In this document: piece by piece, positions 1-5,064 of the stretch
Numbering within the stretch: the stretch's first letter is position 1
Layout of the letters: every line of letters starts with the position of its first letter
DNA from: JBBRUG01 sp038247995
GTDB lineage: Bacteria > Chloroflexota > Chloroflexia > Chloroflexales > Chloroflexaceae
DNA length: 5,064 nt
Direction: 5' to 3'
NCBI GenBank assembly: GCA_038247995.1
Contig: JBBRUG010000391.1
Coordinates: 1-5,064, forward strand
Notes under the pieces: model-generated
The model's input: the letters and a program-made list of their open reading frames with translations, nothing else
What the model was told of the DNA's origin: nothing
The model's database searches: none
Translations under genes and position numbers: made by a program

Positions 1-371
1 AAACACGCCACCCACAATTCTTCCTGATCCAGCTCGCGCATCTCGATCATAAAGTACTGCGCGATGTCGGCGGGCGAGCGCACCTGGAGGCGGCCCGCGT
101 AGCCGGCGATCATCAGCCGGCGTCCGATCTCCAGCGCGGCTTTGAGACTGGCGGCCTTGCGGGGTGTGCCCAAACTGGCAGCGACAGCATGGAGATCAGC
201 ACGCAGCAGCCCCAGCCAGCCGTGAAACGTGGTGAGCGTTTCCGCGCAGATGGCAAGGTCGTGCTGACCGGAGACAAGCGCGAGCAGTTCGGCATCGCTC
301 AGTGCGTTCGGGCCGTGATCGGCGATGCGGCTCGCAGGGCGCTCGTGGAGGGGAAGTTCGCGGATCCGCAT
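1..371 (-). CDS. radC: RadC family JAB/MPN protein, N-terminal part (truncated by window edge)
   Basis: The reading frame opens with ATG at 371-369 and stays open to the window edge, giving about 123 residues without a stop. The start reads MRIRELPLHERPASRIADHG, followed by a stretch containing GPNALSDAELLALVSG; this is the typical RadC/UPF0758 N-terminus (xIKELPxxERPRERLxxxGxxxLSDxELLAxLL). Residues about 66-88 (SLGTPRKAASLKAALEIGRR) match the helix-hairpin-helix-like segment. Residues about 100-123 (RSPADIAQYFM, then RELDQEELWVA) match the entry into the JAB domain. The metal-binding HxH...SxxD motif lies beyond the window and cannot be checked. A GGGAGG Shine-Dalgarno (378-383) sits 6 nt upstream. 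The start overlaps the upstream stop by one base (TGATG), indicating translational coupling. The usual 'GTG' after LLALxxG is replaced by QHD, a mild divergence. RadC proteins are frequent on mobile elements and defence islands; despite the name, a repair role is doubtful. Confidence 0.9.
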   Translation of the reverse strand, partial: MRIRELPLHERPASRIADHGPNALSDAELLALVSGQHDLAICAETLTTFHGWLGLLRADLHAVAASLGTPRKAASLKAALEIGRRLMIAGYAGRLQVRSPADIAQYFMIEMRELDQEELWVAC

Positions 372-583
372 CAGCGGCCTCCCTTCGCGGCGCGATCGAC
401 GATGTTCACGCTGCGCAGGGCAACGACGAGCCGATAGCCTTGTTGGATGAGCCGTGCGACCCGCTCGGCCGCTGAGGGGTTGCGCAAGACGAGATCGGCG
501 TATTGCGTTTCGAGCTGCTGATGCGAACGCTGTCCGCCGCGCCGCCCGTATGCGGCGGCGTTCGCGCTGGTGAACCGTGTCAT
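371..583 (-). CDS. Small basic hypothetical protein (70 aa) with 'AYGRRGGQ' N-terminal motif
   Basis: I do not recognise a named family. The protein starts MTRFTSANAAAYGRRGGQRS and ends in VDRAAKGGR. The N-terminus is basic, glycine- and arginine-rich, and a helical stretch follows (LETQYADLVLRN, then SAAERVARLIQQGYRLVVALRS). No signal peptide or membrane segment is evident. The ATG at 583-581 was chosen because GAAAGGG (591-597) lies 7 nt upstream. A longer version from a GTG at 622 has no Shine-Dalgarno and would add 13 unconvincing residues. The stop overlaps the radC start by one base (TGATG), so the two are probably co-translated. The GRRGG motif resembles the KGG-type motif of small bacterial stress proteins and the N-terminus of the DUF559-like protein in this window (QRAGGIARQAQ), but the similarity is short. 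It could be a small DNA- or RNA-binding accessory protein; that is inference from charge alone. Confidence 0.7.
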   Translation of the reverse strand: MTRFTSANAAAYGRRGGQRSHQQLETQYADLVLRNPSAAERVARLIQQGYRLVVALRSVNIVDRAAKGGR

Positions 584-625
584 TGCTGTGCCCTTTCGGT
601 GTCGCTGGAAACCTGGGCACACCGA

Positions 626-647
626 ACCAGCCGCGTCGGCGGCTGGT
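626..647 (-). promoter_or_regulatory. Perfect 9-bp hairpin in the leader of the 70-aa gene/radC unit
   Basis: ACCAGCCGC (626-634) and GCGGCTGGT (639-647) are exact reverse complements around a 4-nt loop (GTCG). On the minus strand the hairpin lies 43 nt before the 70-aa gene's start codon and is followed by TTCGGTG, not a T-run, so it is a poor intrinsic terminator. An AT-rich patch just upstream in transcription contains TATCAT (minus strand, 671-676), a possible -10 element, but no convincing -35 element precedes it. The hairpin may be an RNA leader structure, an operator for a dimeric regulator, or a Rho-assisted end for the sigma transcript. Confidence 0.5.
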
Positions 648-721
648 AAGCACTGGTGGGTAGTGGCGATATGATACTAGCTGTACAAGGCTCCATTGGG
701 CAGGCCACCCCGATCCAGGAG

Positions 722-754
722 TGCGGCAACTGTCGGCTGCGGATGATTGCCGCA
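722..754 (-). terminator. 8-bp inverted repeat just after the sigma factor gene, weak terminator candidate
   Basis: TGCGGCAA (722-729) and TTGCCGCA (747-754) are exact reverse complements separated by 17 nt. On the minus strand the structure starts 22 nt after the sigma gene's stop codon. An alternative smaller hairpin uses TGCGG (738-742) with CCGCA (750-754). No run of T follows, so a Rho-independent terminator is not well supported. Position makes a transcript-end or mRNA-stabilising structure plausible; a protein binding site is also possible. Confidence 0.35.
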
Positions 755-776
755 TAAAGCTGATCGCGGCGTGCGC

Positions 777-1628
777 TTAGGCCGGCTCATCGGCCCGAAA
801 CGCCTGGATCGCCGGGTGCTCGCGCAGCTTGGCCAGGGCAGCGGCGATCACCTGACGCACCCGCTCGCGGGTCACCCCTTCCGCTGCGCCGACGGCTTCT
901 AACGTTGCGTTCTCGCCGGTATCGAAGCCGAAGTACGCCCGCACGATCCGCTGTTCGCGTTCGGTCAGGCAGGCAGCCAGCACGGTGGCGAGTTCGCGGT
1001 GCTGCATTGTCGCCAGCACCACGGTGTCCGGCACATACCGCCAATCCGCGATCAGATCGCCGCGCTCGGTCGTCGCTTCGTCGGGTCGCAGTGGGGCATT
1101 GAGCGACTCGGCATCAGCATCGAGCGCAGCAAGGGCGGCGACCTGACGCGGGTTCCAGGCCAGTGCTGCGGCCAGTTCGGCTGCGGAGGGCGGGCGGTTC
1201 AACTGCACGGTTAGCTGCGCCTCGGTGCGCCGCTGGAGCGCCCGCCGCTCGTGGAGATGCACCGGAATGGTGATCAGCCGGCCCTCGGCGATGATGCCGC
1301 GCCGGATGGCCTGGGTAATCCACCAGGTGGCGTAGGTCGAAAGCTTGCCGGCCTTGGCCGGGTCGAAGCGATCGACGGCGCGGAGCAGCCCCAGCGTGCC
1401 GAAGCTGATCAGATCCTCCAGGGTGAGATGGGGCCCGGCGCGGCGCTGAAAGCGGGTGGCCAGCGCTACGACCAGGCGCATATTGTGGCGTACGAGCGTG
1501 TCGCGTGCCGCAGTGGCGGTGCTGCCGCCGGCGCGCATGGTGGCGATCAGGGCGACTTCGTCGGCGGGCGAGAGAATCGGATGGTCGGTCAGAGCGGCGA
1601 TGGGATTCGTCTCCAGGTCAGGCAGCAT
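777..1628 (-). CDS. Sigma-70 family RNA polymerase sigma factor (RpoD-like, alternative)
   Basis: The 283-aa product is a sigma-70 family factor of the primary-like (group 2/3) type that directs RNA polymerase to promoters. A short region 1.2-like stretch lies at about residues 12-33 (LTDHPILSPADEVALIATM). Region 2 spans about 41-125: VRHNMRLVVALATRF, DLISFGTLGLLRAVDRFDP, the classic STYATWWITQAIRRGI, and RLITIPVH. Region 3 spans about 126-180. Region 4 spans about 211-272 with LTEREQRIVRAYFGF and a helix-turn-helix TLEAVGAAEGVTRERVRQV. Region 1.1 is absent, as expected of a non-essential sigma. ATG at 1628 is chosen because GGAGG (1635-1639) lies 6 nt upstream; an upstream GTG at 1676 would add 16 residues lying inside the preceding gene. 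The first 11 nt overlap the end of the nuclease gene, so translation is coupled. Promoter specificity cannot be read from sequence. The link to a nuclease operon is unusual for a housekeeping sigma and suggests an island-specific regulator. Confidence 0.95.
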   Translation of the reverse strand: MLPDLETNPIAALTDHPILSPADEVALIATMRAGGSTATAARDTLVRHNMRLVVALATRFQRRAGPHLTLEDLISFGTLGLLRAVDRFDPAKAGKLSTYATWWITQAIRRGIIAEGRLITIPVHLHERRALQRRTEAQLTVQLNRPPSAAELAAALAWNPRQVAALAALDADAESLNAPLRPDEATTERGDLIADWRYVPDTVVLATMQHRELATVLAACLTEREQRIVRAYFGFDTGENATLEAVGAAEGVTRERVRQVIAAALAKLREHPAIQAFRADEPA

Positions 1629-2178
1629 GGGGCACCTCCAGCAGTTGATAAAAGAGCCGGTCGGCTTCACCCGCAAACACCTGCGCGTTGGTCAGCGTGA
1701 CCACCGTCAGGCCTTGCGCCGCCAATGCCGCCGTGCGGACGGCATCGCGTTCGGCGGTCAGCCGGTGGACGCCGCCGATGACCTCGATCACCAGGGCGTG
1801 CGTGGGTAACAGCAGGTCGCAGGCGTAGGGGCCGACGCGCGCCTCGATCAGGCCATCCGTTGCGGTGAACGACCAGCACGACGAATCGGTGCGATACCGG
1901 CTCCATTCCCAGACGTCGGTGTAATTGGCGTGGAGCACAAACCCGGCATGGATCAGTTCCCAGTGCAGCGCCGCCTCAGCCGGCGTGGGGTTCGCGAGCC
2001 GCCAGCAGCGCCGCTGCTCGTGCGCCGCCGTGAGGATCGCCTGCATCTTGGTGGAGCCGTGCTTCGCGACGGCGCGTTGGTAGAGGGCGCGTTGATGGGC
2101 ACGGTAGCCGTCCTCGCCCAGGGCGTGGCGGACTTGCGCCTGGCGGGCGATGCCGCCGGCGCGTTGTGGAGCGCTCAT
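1618..2178 (-). CDS. DUF559/Vsr-like PD-(D/E)XK endonuclease-fold protein
   Basis: The 186-aa product carries the motif series of DUF559 proteins, which share the Vsr-type restriction-endonuclease fold. PTPAEAALHWELIHAGF (residues 64-80) is the conserved leading helix with E68. ACDLLLPTHALVIEVIGGVH (119-138) supplies candidate metal ligands D121 and E132 plus H138. DAVRTAALAAQGLTVV (145-160) matches the DxxRxxxLxxxGxxV helix, and TNAQVF the closing element. An insert of about 35 residues (roughly 81-115, Trp/Tyr-rich) separates the leading helix from the catalytic strand, longer than in compact DUF559 proteins. About 60 extra N-terminal residues (basic, starting with an AGG motif) may bind nucleic acid. 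The ATG at 2178 has GAGGT (2185-2189) 6 nt upstream and overlaps the preceding stop as ATGA. The 3' end overlaps the sigma gene by 11 nt. Target DNA is unknown; nicking or cleavage is inferred from the fold. Confidence 0.8.
   Translation of the reverse strand: MSAPQRAGGIARQAQVRHALGEDGYRAHQRALYQRAVAKHGSTKMQAILTAAHEQRRCWRLANPTPAEAALHWELIHAGFVLHANYTDVWEWSRYRTDSSCWSFTATDGLIEARVGPYACDLLLPTHALVIEVIGGVHRLTAERDAVRTAALAAQGLTVVTLTNAQVFAGEADRLFYQLLEVPHAA
1635..1639 (-). promoter_or_regulatory. Shine-Dalgarno GGAGG setting the sigma factor start inside the nuclease gene
   Basis: GGAGG on the minus strand, 6 nt before the ATG at 1628, lies inside the last codons of the DUF559-like gene. It decides the sigma start and makes the 11-nt gene overlap likely to be real, so that ribosomes ending the nuclease can re-initiate on the sigma message. 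Confidence 0.8.
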
Positions 2179-2423
2179 GACGCTACCTCGTCAGTGAGCC
2201 GACCGACGGCGGCGAGAAAGCGCTGGATGTCGGCGGGGTCACGCAGGCGGAAGCGCTCACCATTGAGTGCCGTCACTCGAATGACGACGGGTTGCTCCGG
2301 GTTGGACGTATCGTTGCCGTTCGCGTCGAGGAGGGTGTAGGTGCAGCGGTGCAGCGGAAAGCCGCCAGCGCGGCAGTGGAACAGGGCGGCGTCGGTGATC
2401 GGCGTTTCAATGAAGGGGTGCAT
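2175..2423 (-). CDS. Hypothetical 82-aa protein, first gene of the nuclease-sigma cassette
   Basis: No family is recognised. The product starts MHPFIETPITDAALFHCRAG, continues with a predicted beta-rich stretch (FPLHRCTYTLLDANGND, then PVVIRVTALNGERFRL) and ends with a helix (DPADIQRFLAAVGRLTDEVA). It has two cysteines (residues 18 and 28), each near a histidine (17 and 26), an arrangement that might bind metal, but no standard zinc motif is complete. There is no signal peptide or membrane segment. ATG at 2423 is preferred because AGAAAGG (2431-2437) lies 7 nt upstream; extension to a GTG at 2471 would start within the terminator hairpin. It overlaps the DUF559-like gene as ATGA and starts only 38 nt after the terminator, so its promoter is either very short, upstream of the terminator, or expression relies on read-through. 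Confidence 0.72.
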   Translation of the reverse strand: MHPFIETPITDAALFHCRAGGFPLHRCTYTLLDANGNDTSNPEQPVVIRVTALNGERFRLRDPADIQRFLAAVGRLTDEVAS

Positions 2424-2461
2424 GCAGGGGCCTTTCTGATCAAGGCAGATACCTGCATACG

Positions 2462-2485
2462 AAAAAACCACCGCAGCGCGGTGGT
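2462..2485 (-). terminator. Rho-independent terminator ending the ATPase-Mrr operon
   Basis: On the minus strand ACCACCGC (2485-2478) pairs perfectly with GCGGTGGT (2474-2467) around a 3-nt loop, and six T residues (2467-2462, the first shared with the stem) follow. This is a textbook intrinsic terminator, GC-rich stem plus U-tract, pointing in the same direction as the genes. It lies about 170 nt after the Mrr stop codon and 38 nt before the 82-aa gene, marking the boundary of two transcription units or an attenuator between them. Confidence 0.9.
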
Positions 2486-2652
2486 AGATTTACATTGCCC
2501 TATGGATTGGCGTGGGGAGGTTACGGCGTGGGACGCGCACTGCGCGGCCAGGAACGTGGCCAAAGTTTGGCGAGGACGAGAACGCTACGCTTCGGCGTGA
2601 AGCGCCATCATTTGGTCGGCCAACGTCGCGTCGAGGTCAGGCAGCGTATTCC
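2486..2652. other. Palindrome-rich non-coding spacer between Mrr stop and terminator
   Basis: No convincing gene is seen. The 167 nt contain several short perfect inverted repeats: CGCGC/GCGCG around ACT (2534-2546), GGCCA/TGGCC (2546-2561), GCCAAA-G-TTTGGC (2559-2571) and CGCTTC/GAAGCG with a 5-nt loop (2588-2604). Right after the Mrr stop the minus strand carries a 12-nt stretch (plus strand 2634-2645) identical to the first codons of the sigma gene (1615-1626). The region may be a structured 3' untranslated RNA, an operator cluster for the next operon, or a gene remnant. Confidence 0.5.
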
Positions 2653-4122
2653 TCACTCCTCCGCTTCACCTAGTTCAATCAGGTCGTAGCTGGCCCGCCG
2701 CACGCCGATGTCGTGCTCGATCAGCAGCGTAACGAGTTGATCACCGTTCATCAGTGCCACTGGCGTGGCATCGGGGCGGGCAGCTTCATCGCGAGCGCCT
2801 TTGCTGAAATCGCTCGTGGTGATGATTAGTCCCTGCTCGTGCGCGCCGAGACTGCCGCGCACCTGCTGCACCACCGGCGCCTGGACGTTGCGTTTCCAGC
2901 GTTTCACCTGCACAGCCATCCGGGTGCGAATCACGTCGCCAACAACCAGGGTGCTGCGTACATCGATCCCGCCATCGCCGCTGGCTGCGGTGACGCTCAC
3001 ATGTTCAAAGCCGATCTTCACGAGCAGTTGCCCGATCAGGCTCTCAAAGTCGCTGGGCGATAGCGTATACAGGCGCTCGTGAAGCTGCCGACGCACATTG
3101 CGGTTGTGCTGCTCGATCTCGGCGGGCAGGCCGACCGGCTCCCAAACCGCCAGATTAACCATCCCCCGCCCATGCTTGGTGAAGCGCGGTTGCTCGCCGC
3201 GCTTGAGAGTGCGGTCGATCTCCGTCAGGATGACCGAGTACATTGACGCCGCCGGGGTCTGGCCATCGGTGGCGATCAGGCCCAGGTCGAGGGCGTGGCG
3301 GGTAATCGCCTGATAGTGCATCGGTTGGCGATTGCCGAAGCGTTGCAGTACTTGTTCGGCAGCATCGGTAAACGACAACGATGCGATGCGGTTGTTCGCT
3401 GGATTCGCCGGTGCAGGCGGCGGTTCAGGCTGCGCCCGCGCGTCAGAAGTCGGCGCTGGCGCGGTGTTGTTCGGCTGGACGGTAAACATGCTCCGCCCGA
3501 CTCGCCGGAAGCGCGAGGCGTCGCCGTTGGCTTTGATGGCTACGGCAATCCGCGAGTCCACCGTTGCGCCGGGTGTTTTTCCCTGCGTGGCCCAAAGGCC
3601 TTGCGCGATCATTCGTTGCGCGATCTCGTTGGAGTGCAGCGGCGTCTCAGCCGTACTCAGCACCGTATAGGCGGCATCGAGAACGGTAGAGGCATTCCGC
3701 GTTGGGGGAGTTGCGCCGGACGAGGTTGGCGCAACCGGGTCGGAGTCCGGCGCAACCTCCGTTTCGTCCACTGTCTGCTCCGTGCTCCGAAACGCCGCAT
3801 ACTCGGGATAGCGCAGCAGATAGGCGACGGTGATGCGCTCCGGCGGATCGGCGAGCAGTTCCTGCCCCCGCGCCGTAATCCGGAACCAGCCCCGCCGCAG
3901 GCTCTCCAGCAAGAGCGCCTTGCCCAGATGCGTGCGCGCCCAGCCGACCTTGTTATCAAAGCGCGCCTGCTTTCCACTCGGCAGTAACTCCGCCCGCTCC
4001 GCGTCCGTCAGCGCACACTGCCGCGCCAGCGCTTCGATCGCATCCCTGAACCGATGGTCGGCGCCGTCGGCGGCGAGGTGGAGCAGCGGCAACATCAAGT
4101 TCTGGAAGTCGGGAATGGGCAT
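2653..4122 (-). CDS. Mrr-family restriction endonuclease with two HARE-HTH-like domains
   Basis: The 489-aa product is a type IV-like (modification-dependent) restriction endonuclease candidate. Residues about 5-92 resemble the Mrr N-terminal winged helix (FQNLMLPLLHLAADG, WARTHLGKALLLESLRRGWF, ITARGQELL). Two HARE-HTH-like repeats follow: about 145-216 (VLDAAYTVLSTAETPLHSNEI, GLWATQGKTPGATVDSRI, FRRVGRSMFTV) and about 249-328 (FTDAAEQVLQRFG, PMHYQAITRHAL, GLIATDGQTPAASMYSVI, FTKHGRGMVNLA), separated by a Pro/Ala-rich linker (217-245). The Mrr catalytic domain occupies about 352-465: FESLIGQLLVKIGF with E360, SGDGGIDV with D387, and VQVKRW with Q405 and K407, the D...QxK form common in Mrr proteins. 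E. coli Mrr is about 300 aa, so the extra length is the HARE-HTH pair. ATG at 4122 has AAAGGA (4128-4133) 5 nt upstream. It follows the ATPase gene by 9 nt and is probably co-transcribed. HARE-HTH domains are proposed to sense modified or structured DNA; the actual target is unknown. Confidence 0.9.
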   Translation of the reverse strand: MPIPDFQNLMLPLLHLAADGADHRFRDAIEALARQCALTDAERAELLPSGKQARFDNKVGWARTHLGKALLLESLRRGWFRITARGQELLADPPERITVAYLLRYPEYAAFRSTEQTVDETEVAPDSDPVAPTSSGATPPTRNASTVLDAAYTVLSTAETPLHSNEIAQRMIAQGLWATQGKTPGATVDSRIAVAIKANGDASRFRRVGRSMFTVQPNNTAPAPTSDARAQPEPPPAPANPANNRIASLSFTDAAEQVLQRFGNRQPMHYQAITRHALDLGLIATDGQTPAASMYSVILTEIDRTLKRGEQPRFTKHGRGMVNLAVWEPVGLPAEIEQHNRNVRRQLHERLYTLSPSDFESLIGQLLVKIGFEHVSVTAASGDGGIDVRSTLVVGDVIRTRMAVQVKRWKRNVQAPVVQQVRGSLGAHEQGLIITTSDFSKGARDEAARPDATPVALMNGDQLVTLLIEHDIGVRRASYDLIELGEAEE

Positions 4123-4131
4123 AGATTTCCT

Positions 4132-5064
4132 TTAGCGCTTCACCTGCCGCAGCACCCAGCGGCGCATCAGTTCGACCGTATAGCCGTAGCATGCATCCTT
4201 CTGGATGACGACATCGTGGCGCTGGAGTGTGGCGAGCGCTGCGCTGATCTCCTCCTCCGGCAGATGGAGATGAGCAGCTAACGCTGAAAGGGATCGCCCT
4301 TCAGGATAGGGAGCAAGGGCGATCATGATCGCAGTCTGCCCCGGCGGAGTGCTGCGCTCCGCCTGGCCCCACACTCCATCGAAGTATGCCTGTACATCAC
4401 GCTCGAAGGTTGGTGCCGCGATGACGGCCTGTACGTCCGCTAGGCTGAAGCGGCGTGCGCGCTCAATCCCTGCCTCGAAGACCTGCTCGTTGAACCGGGC
4501 AATGAGGTTGGTTCCGATACGTTGGATAAGCGAAGGCTGTCCGTTGGTCAGATCGATGATCGCCGTGATCGCGTCTTCGTCGTAGTCGATGTCGAAGTCT
4601 GGGTTCGGCTGAACAATGAGTTGTCGCGCTGCAGCCCTGGAGAGGAAACTCACCCGCACCGCCTCGACACTCCCAAAGAGCGGATTCCAGTAGTCATGGC
4701 GGCGCTCCTCTAAGGTGTAGAGTCCGGCAAACGCCATCACAAACCAGGGGAAGGTCATGAAGGTGCCGCGCCAGAAGTCGATGAGATCCGGCGTGAGGCG
4801 TCCGGCATCGATCTGATCCTCGATCTTCTCAAACTCATCCACGGTGACAATCAAGCGTCGTCCGTCGCGTGCCCGATCAAGATCGCCGAGGAGACGGTTG
4901 AAGGCCAGGGTCGGCATCGCATCGCTGAAGTCGGCCTCCTTCGGCTTTTCTAGACCCGTCACCCCGGCCTGGCGGCATGTGTCATACATGGTGATCGCCA
5001 GGTAGTAGAGGAGATAGGCATCGTTGCGCACCAGGCCCACGCGCTGCATGTTGAAGTCAACGAT
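4132..5064 (-). CDS. AAA/STAND-like ATPase, C-terminal part (N-terminus outside window)
   Basis: The frame is open to the window edge and continues beyond it: codons for IVDFN precede the first in-window Met (5049), so that Met is probably internal. Visible are 310 residues. Counting from that Met, Walker B is at 65-74 (RLIVTVDEFE; D71, E72). FMTFPWFVMAFAGLYTLEER (97-116) resembles a sensor-1 strand region, VSFLSRAAARQLI (133-145) an AAA lid entry, and LTNGQPSLIQRIGTNLIARF (167-186) the GQP motif helix typical of STAND/Orc1-like P-loop ATPases. The C-terminus (about 235-300: PPGQTAIMIALAPYPEGRSL, LHLPEEEISAALATLQRHDV) looks like a winged helix. Walker A and any N-terminal effector or sensor domain lie upstream and are unseen. 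It ends 9 nt before the Mrr-type nuclease start, suggesting one operon in which ATP-dependent sensing or assembly controls the nuclease; that coupling is inference. Such ATPases occur in Chloroflexota and cyanobacteria. Confidence 0.85.
   Translation of the reverse strand: MVDFNMQRVGLVRNDAYLLYYLAITMYDTCRQAGVTGLEKPKEADFSDAMPTLAFNRLLGDLDRARDGRRLIVTVDEFEKIEDQIDAGRLTPDLIDFWRGTFMTFPWFVMAFAGLYTLEERRHDYWNPLFGSVEAVRVSFLSRAAARQLIVQPNPDFDIDYDEDAITAIIDLTNGQPSLIQRIGTNLIARFNEQVFEAGIERARRFSLADVQAVIAAPTFERDVQAYFDGVWGQAERSTPPGQTAIMIALAPYPEGRSLSALAAHLHLPEEEISAALATLQRHDVVIQKDACYGYTVELMRRWVLRQVKR

Noticed and set aside
113..295. 60-aa minus-strand frame inside the radC region
   Set aside because: A different frame of the same strand encodes an unmistakable RadC N-terminus across the whole interval.
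626..647. Hairpin as a Rho-independent terminator
   Set aside because: The stem is perfect, but no U-tract follows on either strand.
1251..1809. Two long plus-strand open frames antisense to the sigma and nuclease genes
   Set aside because: They have low-complexity Gly/Ala/Arg-rich translations, no good Shine-Dalgarno, and oppose two genes with clear motifs; typical antisense shadows in GC-rich DNA.
2585..2656. 23-codon GTG-started minus-strand frame as a real small gene
   Set aside because: The GGAGG is only 1 nt from the GTG, too close to serve as a Shine-Dalgarno, and the product is too short to judge; kept only as a possible remnant.
2292..2689. Plus-strand frames of 102 and 64 aa over the spacer
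   Set aside because: They lack ribosome binding sites, run antisense through the terminator, and translate to Arg/Ala-rich sequence with no family signature.
3295..3987. 230-aa plus-strand open frame opposite the Mrr gene
   Set aside because: Arg-rich translation without recognisable motifs, fully antisense to a nuclease with visible catalytic residues; length is explained by GC-rich codon bias.
1..5064. CRISPR array, tRNA/rRNA genes or insertion-sequence ends
   Set aside because: No regularly spaced repeats, no cloverleaf or rRNA-like stretches, and no transposase motifs or long terminal inverted repeats were seen.

Overview
The window is GC-rich, densely packed bacterial DNA. Every gene I can support lies on the minus strand, so transcription runs from position 5064 towards position 1. 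The style suggests a filamentous Chloroflexota-type organism (Roseiflexus/Chloroflexus relatives): GC-rich codons, near-ideal Shine-Dalgarno sites, a STAND/AAA-like ATPase ending in a GQP motif, and small accessory proteins with a 'GRRGG' motif. That placement is inference from protein style, not a database result. The gene content (two nucleases, an ATPase, a RadC-type JAB protein, a sigma-70 family factor, two unknown small proteins) looks like an accessory or defence/mobile island rather than core metabolism.

Layout in transcriptional order. (1) 5064-4132: the C-terminal part of an AAA/STAND-like ATPase, cut by the window edge. It keeps Walker B; Walker A must lie outside. (2) 4122-2653: a 489-aa Mrr-family restriction endonuclease with an Mrr-type N-terminal winged helix, two HARE-HTH-like domains and a C-terminal PD-(D/E)XK domain. 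Only 9 nt separate it from the ATPase, so the two look like one operon. (3) 2652-2424: a palindrome-rich spacer ending in a clear Rho-independent terminator at 2485-2462. (4) 2423-777: a second, tightly coupled cassette of an 82-aa unknown protein, a DUF559/Vsr-like nuclease (ATGA overlap) and a sigma-70 family factor (11-nt overlap). (5) 776-584: a spacer of about 190 nt with two inverted repeats, one a perfect 9-bp hairpin in the leader of the next gene. (6) 583-1: a 70-aa unknown protein overlapping by one base (TGATG) the start of a radC gene that runs off the window.

How they may work together (inference): the ATPase and Mrr proteins plausibly form a nuclease-based defence module, with the HARE-HTH domains reading DNA modification or structure. 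The nuclease and sigma factor are translationally coupled, so a transcription regulator and a DNA-cutting enzyme are made in fixed proportion. The sigma factor could drive its own island, including the radC unit downstream. No RNA genes, insertion sequences, CRISPR arrays or plus-strand genes were supported.
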